In this document: positions 56,938 through 64,000 of the stretch, in pieces
Layout: each line of letters starts with the position of its first letter
How positions within the stretch are numbered: the stretch's first letter is position 1
Origin: Adineta vaga
Taxonomy: Eukaryota; Rotifera
DNA: 64,000 nt
Direction of reading: 5' to 3'
Assembly (NCBI GenBank): GCA_021613535.1
Contig: CP075492.1
Location: 17,236,001-17,300,000 of the forward strand
The notes under the pieces: generated by a model
Seen by the model: only the letters and a program-made list of their open reading frames with translations
Databases searched by the model: none
Told to the model about the DNA's origin: nothing
Position numbers and translations under genes: made by a program

Positions 56938-58693
56938 TTACAAAAATTGAATTCGAAATACAATTGTTTCTCGTATAGCGCGTAATTTTAACTGAATTTC
57001 CTTTGCTTTGTCGATTAAAAATTGTCTGCCATGGTATGTATTTTGCGAGATTTGTAATACGATTTTCTTCAATTTGGAACATTCATGTACTAGAGCAATC
57101 CATCGATTCACATTCCAAAATAATTCAATATTACGATCATTGATATGGAAATAAAAATATTGAATATTTTTTATTATTCTCACCCAACTAGTTCTTCTCA
57201 TTAGAATATATGAATCATTATCCTTACGGCTCTCGTTTTTCAAAGGTAAACAACCATGACCAGTATGAAGTAAAAAGGATTCTATTTTAAGGATTTTATC
57301 ATAGAAGTAATAGAATGGAGATGTATAATAACGAGTGTCCAATATCTCGGTACAATGAATTTTAAATTGTCTAATGCATCCTGGAAGTAAAATTAATAGT
57401 TCTTCAAACTCTCTATAATTCAGTTCACGATCATAGTATATGGAAAAACAAATCAATTTTGGAAAACATTTTGCATATTCTTTACTATAATCTTTGAAAT
57501 TGATTGGATTTACTAATGTTATTGAAGTAATATGTTGAAGCTTTGATAGAAGAATGAAATTACTCATTGAATTTAATTGATTTTTATCCAAATGCAAAGA
57601 AACAACTTTTTCACTTTCAATTTTTGGGCGAATCATTTTAACAATTGAATCATTTGGATCCGACAGTTGAAATCGGAATTGAGATTTTTTTAACATTGAA
57701 AGAACATTAATTGAAAATGCAGAAATTGAATCATTTAATGGCAGATATTGAGCTGTTTCATAAATAATATCCCAACAAAGACGAGTTTTTTCAACGAAAT
57801 CAAATGACTAAAAAGAGTATATTAACTTATTGATTGATATGAATATAAGAAAATACTTACCAAATCCAATTCAATTTTCTCGCACTTCTCTTTATAATTA
57901 TACAATTCATCAAATAAATTGTCAGTATCAACTACAAGTTGAGTATGTGTCAAAATATTATTCTTAACCAACAAATCAAATTGATATTCTGATGTAATTT
58001 CTCCATTTTTTCTGTATTCAAATAATCGTGTAATTCCAATGAGCAAAGGAAATTCTTCGCTGGAAAAGTTATCAGAAAATGATGTAGAAAATAAATCTTG
58101 CCAGATTTTGTCTAATCTAAATTTGAAAAGAAATTGAATTTATCTATTGAAATCAATATGTTATTTACGTATCAGCTGTTTCGCCCATAAATTTCCATGG
58201 CCAAATAACATAATTCATGTTTAAATAAGCGACAATATTACTTGAACAGCACATAGTACTATAAAAACTATCTTCAAGTTCACTTGAATCGTTAGAGATA
58301 TAAACAAGAACTGGTCGACGCTGAAAAATTAAAAAAAAAAGATCTTGATGTTTTATATGGATGCATAAAATGAAAATAGACAAACTTGGTCAATTGTAGC
58401 TGAATCAAATGCGATTCGACATGCATCTCTAAGAGAGTTCGTAAAAAATATAGGAATAACTTCGTCAAATGGTTCGTCCAGTTCAAATGATGTATCACTC
58501 CCTTAAAAATAACACGCTTTAAAATCATCAATACACTTGTCTGATGAATCAAAAACTACTTACAAGATATGATGTCGCTCAATTTATCAGAATCAACAGT
58601 GTCTTGTTGATTCATATCACTAGCCTGAATTAGAAGCACATATAAAAACTATATACCAATGTCTTTTATCCTCTAAAACAGTATACTCACCAT
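56938..58693 (-). CDS. FAF1-type UAS domain fused to F-box-like/LRR module
   Basis: Six exons: 58693-58691 (ATG only), 58624-58564, 58501-58386, 58320-58169, 58116-57861 and 57807-56938. All splice phases close, giving 485 residues; the introns are 52-66 bp. Residues about 30-185 match the UAS thioredoxin-like domain of FAF1/UBXD proteins: P-I-F-F-T-N-S-L-R-D-A-C, R-R-P-V-L-V-Y-I-S-N-D-S, then V-A-Y-L-N-M-N-Y-V-I-W-P-W. From about 197 an F-box-like helix set follows (T-R-L-C-W-D-I-I-Y-E-T-A-Q-Y-L-P). LRR-like segments extend to the end. UAS proteins work with p97/VCP and fatty-acid sensing, and F-boxes with SCF ligases, so the fusion may link the two. It lacks a UBX domain. The start exon of 3 nt is the least certain part. 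Confidence 0.75.
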
Positions 58694-58944
58694 CTTGATC
58701 GTTTGTTTATATATATATATTTATGTCATAAAAGCTCGACACTATTTTTGTAACTGAGAAAAGACCTACTCTTTTTATGTGAATATATGACTAGGAAAAA
58801 ACCTTTTCTTTATCTGTCCTTCTACAATGAATCAAAAATATATTGTTGATATTACATTCTATGTACTAAACAAATACGCCTTGTTGTTATCTGAATTTAC
58901 ATTTACAGTAATGAAAAAAAAGTTTATTTTATTAAAGCTGACGA

Positions 58945-59280
58945 TTATAAAAACTGAATTCGAAATAGAATTGTTTCTCGTATAGCGCGTAATTTTAACT
59001 GAATTTCCTTTGCTTTGTCGATTAAAGATTGCCTGTCGTGACATGTACTTTGGGAGACTTGTAATACGATTTTCATTGAAATTTTTTTCAACATAATCTT
59101 CCTTAACGATGAAATAAATATATTTAATATTTGTTATTGTTCTATCGAATAATATCTTATCGTTAGAAGACGTGATATGTCATCTTCGAAGCGTTCTCGT
59201 CGCGAATCTGAAGAACGTCGACTAATATCAGGCAGAAAGGATTCAACTTTAAATGTTTCACAAAACCCTCCGAAAGATTG
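58945..59280 (-). pseudogene. Pseudogene copy of the UAS/F-box gene 3' end
   Basis: The last 45 codons closely match the end of the neighbouring gene (L-I-D-K-A-K-E-I-Q-L-K-L-R-A-I-R-E-T-I, then F-R-I-Q-F-L and stop). Further upstream the frame reads K-V-E-S-F-L-P-D-I, matching K-I-E-S-F-L in the parent, but an in-frame stop and an internal deletion intervene. It is a tandem duplicate reduced to its 3' third. Confidence 0.8.
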
Positions 59281-59310
59281 ACGCATATAGTGAATGTCAT
59301 TAGTATTATA

Positions 59311-59355
59311 TGAGGGTGGGTGCGGTTCAGAAGAACATTCTCACCCACACTCTCA
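59311..59355. repeat. TGTGGG-type inverted repeat
   Basis: The left arm TGAGGGTGGGTGCGG (59311-59325) pairs with TCACCCACACTCTCA (59341-59355). Confidence 0.75.
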
Positions 59356-59810
59356 AAACAAACAAGTAAAAGTTATGTTTGATAACTACTTCCATTTTTT
59401 TAATATGTTTTAGTACAAACAGTTAAGCCTAACTTGGTTGTTGACATATATAGCTAAAGGATCGGTTACACATTTAGAAGATTTATCAAAATGAAACTAG
59501 TTATGATATTTTTGATTATCTTGAGTTTTTTCATGTTCATCAATCTTTCTTCAAACTCAATGTACGATTTCAAAAACTTCTGATTAAAATCAATATAAAT
59601 TCAGCAATAACAAGATCGAATCTTACACAATACTATAATAATATTGTTGTACCTTTTTCACATCGAATCATTTCATTTCATATATCAAATGATTCTAGTT
59701 CTGCTCCTGATGTTTTTTCATATAATATTTGATCACGTTTTACTCGATTGGAAACACTTATCCTTGACAATTTCTTTCTTATCAAATCTTTCTACATTTG
59801 TTATTATCTT

Positions 59811-59876
59811 GAGGGTGTAGATTTGGGTGAGGTTGTTAGATAGTTGTATTACTCACACCCACACCCACGCCCTTTC
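59811..59876. repeat. TGTGGG-type inverted repeat, long C-rich arm
   Basis: The left arm GAGGGTGTAGATTTGGGTGA begins at 59811. The right arm is CTCACACCCACACCCACGCC (from 59852) followed by CTTT. It is one of the longer copies. Confidence 0.75.
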
Positions 59877-60123
59877 GTCCACAAAGCTCTCAAATATATT
59901 ATAGGACTATACAGTACAATGGAACATTCTTTGTACTCAAAAATATGCAAAAACAACCCTAGATTCGATTCTTATCTGTGTCTCGATTTGATAAAGAAAC
60001 ACAAAAATATCATCTAATTACCTATCATCACCTGTCAACACAACTAGATGATATTATTCTTAGCACACGTATATATACTAGCAAAGTTTCTGTATTTCGA
60101 AAAATCATTTTAAACACAATACG

Positions 60124-60306
60124 ATGGATCGTCGTCTGTTTATTATTATTCAAGCTGCAACCTTATTAGTGTCTCTCTTAAATGCTGGACCAATTCGCCA
60201 TAATAATGACTTGAAACTATTCAAACGCAATTTACATGATGCAGTTAATGTTGATCAAGCTGTTACTGGAGAATATCGTGAAAATAATTTAGATATCTGT
60301 AAATGA
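60124..60306 (+). CDS. Small secreted peptide, unknown
   Basis: A 60-residue frame with a classic signal peptide (about residues 1-21, ending L-L-N-A-G). It is followed by a polar segment with one dibasic site (F-K-R-N) and a single Cys near the end. The layout would fit a secreted peptide or a propeptide cleaved at KR. No family is recognised. It lies between two TGTGGG hairpins. It could also be the first exon of a longer gene. Confidence 0.4.
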   Translation: MDRRLFIIIQAATLLVSLLNAGPIRHNNDLKLFKRNLHDAVNVDQAVTGEYRENNLDICK

Positions 60307-60450
60307 GATCGGCATGATGTAGATTAAGTTGAAAAGAATTTATTATCATGAAGTTGTGTAAATGAGTATTTTGAGAATTTCTGCTTTTGCTTTATATTTC
60401 GTGAATGCATATATAAAAGATAAAAAATACTTTTGAGAACTTTCACATAT

Positions 60451-60505
60451 TGAGGGTGTGGGTGGGTGTGGGTACTTCCTCTTCTATCACACCCACACCC
60501 TCTTG
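60451..60505. repeat. TGTGGG-type inverted repeat, best formed copy
   Basis: The left arm starts TGAGGGTGTGGGTGGGTGTG at 60451. The right arm TCACACCCACACCCTCTTGA starts at 60487. It lies 145 bp after the small secreted ORF. Confidence 0.85.
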
Positions 60506-60624
60506 ATCAAGGGTTATTATTGTCTATTGAAGAGCTCACACCAGTGAAAGAGAAATCTGCATAAAACACATAGAAAGCGTTGTAATTTTAACGAGAACAA
60601 AATCGTATGAAGCGCACATTTTCT

Positions 60625-60690
60625 ACGCGTTAACACCGGCGCATGGAATATTCCAACAACGAAGAAGCGCAATAAGAGACGTTAACGCGT
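60625..60690. repeat. Inverted repeat with ACGCGTTAAC arms
   Basis: ACGCGTTAAC at 60625-60634 and its exact reverse complement GTTAACGCGT at 60681-60690 enclose a 46 bp spacer, itself containing the palindrome GGAATATTCC (60645-60654). It is richer in CpG than its surroundings. Confidence 0.6.
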
Positions 60691-60978
60691 CGTTAGCATA
60701 TAAAAAATGTACGTTTTTTACGATTTTATTTTTGCTATAAAATTTCTACGCTTTTTCTCTGACTGTGAATGAGACATGCATGGGATTTGAATAATGAGAT
60801 CGAGTTACACTTTCTTCAAATGCTTCATGAAACAGTGATCAAACAAAAAGCACGTTAGTAACTCTTCTAACTTACACTTACATTTTGTATTAGTGTTCGA
60901 TCCTGAAACGTGGATAATTCAGACCTTTGTGAAACAAAAAATACTCAACATTTGCTGCTTCGATACGGTTGCAAGATC

Positions 60979-61989
60979 ATGGAAGAAGCATATCATATGC
61001 GGAATAGAGCAGAACAAACATTTGATCAATCACCTTATAGGACGGACGACGAAGATGTACATTCTCAACAGTCTGAACTTCAAGATCTTCCCATTCATGA
61101 TGATGTTACACTGAAATCTATCGCTTCCAACTCGCCAATTCAAGACAAATCTATTATTTCTGTACTTGAACATGAGTTGGTCACCCAAATGGCAAAGTTA
61201 AAGGTTGATGGCATGGATAAATTATCAGAAAAAACCCAACAAACTCAAGAACGTATCGAACACTCTCGAATTGTGGACAGAGAGGAAATGCAGATGCTGA
61301 CACAACTAAAAGCTTTAGTGCTCTTAGATGACACAGTTAAGAAACTGAAATATCGTCAAGCGGATGAAGACAGTACTAGTGTGGAGAAACTTTATCAACT
61401 CGAAAAGGAGTTAAACAATGGACTGACGAAGTTCCAGATCGATGATACGAATAAGTTACCGGAAAAAATACAACAAACTCAAGAACGTATTGGAGACGAC
61501 AGAGCGGAAGAGGCTGAAAAGCAAATCGAAATTTTGACAGAGTTGAAGCGTTTGACGCTTTTAGATGAAACAATTACGGAACTGAAATCCACTCAATCAG
61601 TTGAAGAGAGCAGTATTGTGATGGGGCTTTCCTACGTCGAAGAAGAGCTGATCAATGGAATGGCCAATTTGAAAGTTGATGACGTGAAAAAATTACCGAA
61701 AAAAATACAACAAACTGAAGAACGTATCAGAGACGAGAGAGACGAAGAGGCTGAAAAGCAAATCGAAATTTTAACAGAGTTGAAGCGTTTGACTATTATA
61801 GATGGCGCGATTACTAAATTGAAATCTACGCGATCAGTTGAAGGTAGCAGCAGCAGTGTGATGAAACCTCATCGATTCGAACAAGACTCGGTAAGTAGAT
61901 TGACAGAATTCTGGATTTCTTACGTAAATAAGCTACCAGAAAGAACTTCAACGGACTTTAGAACGTATCGAAAATTGCTGGCAGAATAG
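60979..61989 (+). CDS. Coiled-coil protein with three internal repeats
   Basis: A 336-residue protein from the ATG at 60979. Three tandem repeats of about 75-78 residues and a partial fourth share the pattern E-L-x-x-x-M-A-K-L-K-V-D, K-L-P-E-K-I-Q-Q-T-Q-E-R-I, then Q-I-E-I-L-T-E-L-K-R-L-T-L-L-D. Repeats two and three are also very close at DNA level (for example near 61522 and 61763), so one is a recent duplicate. The composition is highly charged and helical, so a long coiled-coil rod is expected. No enzyme motif is present and the family is not recognised. It lies 263 bp upstream of the capping-enzyme homologue in the same orientation. Confidence 0.65.
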   Translation: MEEAYHMRNRAEQTFDQSPYRTDDEDVHSQQSELQDLPIHDDVTLKSIASNSPIQDKSIISVLEHELVTQMAKLKVDGMDKLSEKTQQTQERIEHSRIVDREEMQMLTQLKALVLLDDTVKKLKYRQADEDSTSVEKLYQLEKELNNGLTKFQIDDTNKLPEKIQQTQERIGDDRAEEAEKQIEILTELKRLTLLDETITELKSTQSVEESSIVMGLSYVEEELINGMANLKVDDVKKLPKKIQQTEERIRDERDEEAEKQIEILTELKRLTIIDGAITKLKSTRSVEGSSSSVMKPHRFEQDSVSRLTEFWISYVNKLPERTSTDFRTYRKLLAE

Positions 61990-62252
61990 AGAACTACGTA
62001 ATCAATTCCATATTTCGAAAGTGTTAAATTACTTAGATCGGTTCTATATGTGATGGTTTAGGAACTTGATGTCCCACTATCAAGTGGAAATCAAACAGAA
62101 TGAAAGGCATTGTTAAAAAGGACAACTATCATTTGCTGAAAGCTGTAGCAAATGACTGAGAGAGAGTGAGTGAGAATAATGACGACTACTACGGTCTCAT
62201 GGAGGAATGGTAAAGAAAAGATAGAGGTGGAAAGAAAAAGTGAAGTCTATAG

Positions 62253-63503
62253 ATGAGATCATTCTATGGCCTAACCGAACGACAGCTCATAATAATACAT
62301 CTTTGCTTTTTCTTATCTATTTTGAAGCCAACATTGCCTCAACAGTACCCGACAAATAATGACTATCAAGTGGAATCGGATGATCGATCTACCACAAGTG
62401 AAGGTAACAAACGTTGTTACCAGCATCATGCTTCTAACCGACCAGCTAAACGATTTCATATAGCACCACAACGGTCAACCGTACCAGAATTTTTTCTTCC
62501 CTTGCCTGAGGTGAGACCAGTCCGTTACAAACCATTGCGGGAAAAAATCCAACAAAAATATCGTGAGTTATGTCGGTGGTCTGGTCAACGATTTCCGGGA
62601 TCTGAGCCTGTACCAATGCATCGTAAAAATTATGCCAACATTTTGCAATTGCCCTATATGGTCACTTGGAAACCGGTTGGTAAACGGTACATGATGTTAA
62701 TTGAAGAAGAAAATAAAGTGTACATGCTCAACCAAGGTAAAGATCTATTCAGCGTTGATGAGATTCGATTTCCATACGATGCGGACAATACAACTCATCT
62801 AAAGGACACATTAGTCGATGGTGAAGTTGTATGTGATAAAATCAATGGTTCGAATGAGGCTAGCTTTTTTATCAACGATATCATCATTTATAATGGTACA
62901 GACGTGACCGCTTATTCATTTCCGGACCGTTTGAAGCTGATTTCTGAATCGATCGTCAACATACACAATAATGCCATTACAAAGGGAACGCAACCGTTTC
63001 GAATACGAATCAAACAGTTTTTTCGTTTATCAGACATGGACAAACTGCTTAGCCGGGAATTTCGTGCAAGCATACCTCATGAAGTTGAAGGACTCTTTTT
63101 TTTACCAGAACGGAAGCCATATAGAGCTGGTGAATGTCCAGACGTATTGAAGTGGAAGGAAAACGAGACGATCGATTTTCGTTTGAACATTGTCGACAAT
63201 GGTGCACATCCAGAGAAGAAAGCTCATCTCTTTCTCAGTCGTATGAATAAGCCGTTTGCGAAGATGCATTACTCGTCGTATTTGCAAAAATATGATAACA
63301 AAATTGTTTCATGTTATTACAGAGATAGTGATTGGTACGTTTATCGATTACGTCATGATAGGCGGTATCCTAATTCAGAACAAACAGCTATGACTGTTAT
63401 GAACGTGATGGAAAAACCAGTCACAAAAGAGGATCTTCGTGATTTAATGAAGAATCAATCAACAACCCATGTTCATGACCATAATTCGTCATGGGCTACA
63501 TAG
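62253..63503 (+). CDS. Diverged mRNA-capping guanylyltransferase homologue
   Basis: A 416-residue frame with the nucleotidyltransferase core of mRNA guanylyltransferase but no RNA triphosphatase domain. Motif I reads T-W-K-P-V-G-K-R-Y. Lys140 (the GMP-accepting lysine) is kept, but the usual Asp of KxDG is Val142. Motif III is L-V-D-G-E-V-V, motif IV is E-V-E-G-L-F-F (normally with DG), and motif V is V-L-K-W-K. An OB-fold-like C-terminal part follows. The N-terminus has a hydrophobic stretch (residues 12-28) that resembles a signal peptide, which is unexpected for a nuclear enzyme. It may be a duplicated, catalytically altered paralogue. If the true start is internal, the hydrophobic part may be non-coding. 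Confidence 0.8.
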   Translation: MRSFYGLTERQLIIIHLCFFLSILKPTLPQQYPTNNDYQVESDDRSTTSEGNKRCYQHHASNRPAKRFHIAPQRSTVPEFFLPLPEVRPVRYKPLREKIQQKYRELCRWSGQRFPGSEPVPMHRKNYANILQLPYMVTWKPVGKRYMMLIEEENKVYMLNQGKDLFSVDEIRFPYDADNTTHLKDTLVDGEVVCDKINGSNEASFFINDIIIYNGTDVTAYSFPDRLKLISESIVNIHNNAITKGTQPFRIRIKQFFRLSDMDKLLSREFRASIPHEVEGLFFLPERKPYRAGECPDVLKWKENETIDFRLNIVDNGAHPEKKAHLFLSRMNKPFAKMHYSSYLQKYDNKIVSCYYRDSDWYVYRLRHDRRYPNSEQTAMTVMNVMEKPVTKEDLRDLMKNQSTTHVHDHNSSWAT

Positions 63504-64000
63504 GTCAGAAGTCGAGGGTGATGATATGGTTCAAACGAAAAAGAAATTGACATGGAATATACTTGTCTGAAGCAAACTAATCTATATACAGTTTTTAAAG
63601 AGAAAATAAAACTTCAATTGCTCGAAACATTCTTAGAAAAATACCATGGATGTTTTCTTCATTGTTGAACATTTTATATCTTTGGATGAGAGTAACTCAT
63701 TGTGACGAGACTGAGTTTTTTCTAAGAACATTAAAATCATATTCAGGTGAGATATGTTATATTTACGTCTGCTTATTATTGTTTTGCACATAAAGATTCG
63801 GCAGTTTATACTTTGATTATTTCATATTGATATTCTTGTCATCGAAGTAAAAAGTGCGAGAACATCTTCGCAATGCACTAATATTATTATTGTCCTTCCA
63901 TACTATCAACCAAAACCATCAAGTAGTCGGCCGATCTTCGCAAGATCGAAAAGAAAATGTTGTCCATTGTTTGAACCAGTCTTCATCGGTACAAAAAAAG
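63504..64000. other. Right end without a recognised gene
   Basis: AT-rich DNA after the capping-enzyme homologue. No ORF of note, hairpin or repeat was seen. Confidence 0.4.

Larger units (their letters stand above)
59281..60123. other. Stretch with two hairpins and a tiny ORF
   Basis: Contains hairpins at 59311-59355 and 59811-59876. A 30-codon frame at 59491-59583 (M-K-L-V-M-I-F-L-I-I-L-S-F-F) looks like a signal peptide and could be a first exon or a remnant, but nothing downstream supports it. Confidence 0.4.
60307..60978. other. Stretch with hairpin and a second inverted repeat
   Basis: Holds the hairpin at 60451-60505 and a CpG-containing inverted repeat at 60625-60690. The 5' region of the coiled-coil gene follows. 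No other gene was seen. Confidence 0.45.

Noticed and set aside
57822-58046. UAS-encoding fragments as a stand-alone FAF1 remnant
   Set aside because: The next intron (57808-57860) joins it in phase to the downstream frame without stops, and no stop closes the UAS part by itself before the donor; one gene is the simpler reading.

Overview
The window is AT-rich animal nuclear DNA, most likely from a bdelloid rotifer (Adineta/Rotaria type). The reasons are compact genes with GT-AG introns mostly of 40-66 bp; families known to be expanded in bdelloids (ADP-ribosyltransferase-TPR proteins, F-box/LRR proteins, orphan 7TM receptors, NLR-type LRRs); glycan-active proteins with a bacterial or fungal look; and many copies of the motif TGTGGG, the unit reported for bdelloid telomeres. 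No bacterial features are present. The species assignment is inference.

Layout. 1-2918: no convincing gene except a small membrane ORF. 2919-14111: a large LDLa/EGF/7TM receptor split by one in-frame TGA, a TIMP/netrin-like secreted protein, a secreted clan GH-A-like glycosidase, a TMEM272-like four-TM protein and an orphan 7TM receptor. 14571-20256: an F-box gene interrupted by a complete 5.4 kb LINE on the minus strand with a 19 bp target-site duplication. 21126-22216: an NLR-like array of 84 bp LRR exons cut off by a TGTGGG tract. 23035-31437: four ADP-ribosyltransferase (ART)-TPR loci: one with an internal deletion, one with diverged catalytic residues, and two from a 2.1 kb tandem duplication, each damaged differently. 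31395-38089: two F-box/LRR genes, an unknown decayed gene and a one-TM protein. 38535-40171: a short-chain dehydrogenase remnant and another 7TM receptor. 40506-46155: an ARM-like/TIR/SAM-like protein, divergent from a P450-like protein with a membrane-rich N-terminus, then a secreted CAP protein. 48809-51628: a four-exon CYP3-like P450. 52284-59280: an F-box protein, a secreted beta-helix protein, a six-exon gene joining a FAF1-type UAS domain to an F-box-like/LRR module, and a pseudogene copy of its end. 60124-63503: a small secreted peptide, a coiled-coil repeat protein and a diverged mRNA-capping guanylyltransferase homologue.

The clearest unexplained signal is a family of short inverted repeats, with left arm like GAGGGTGTGGGTG, a 15-40 bp spacer and right arm like CACCCACACCCTC. 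About a dozen copies lie in intergenic DNA, often 40-250 bp after stop codons, and one lies inside a P450 intron. Single arms and longer tracts occur next to truncated genes. Two readings fit: a dispersed hairpin element or 3'-end signal, or scars of telomere-type repair. Several loci are damaged (nonsense, frameshift, deletion, tandem duplication, LINE insertion), which suggests a dynamic, possibly subtelomeric, accessory region.
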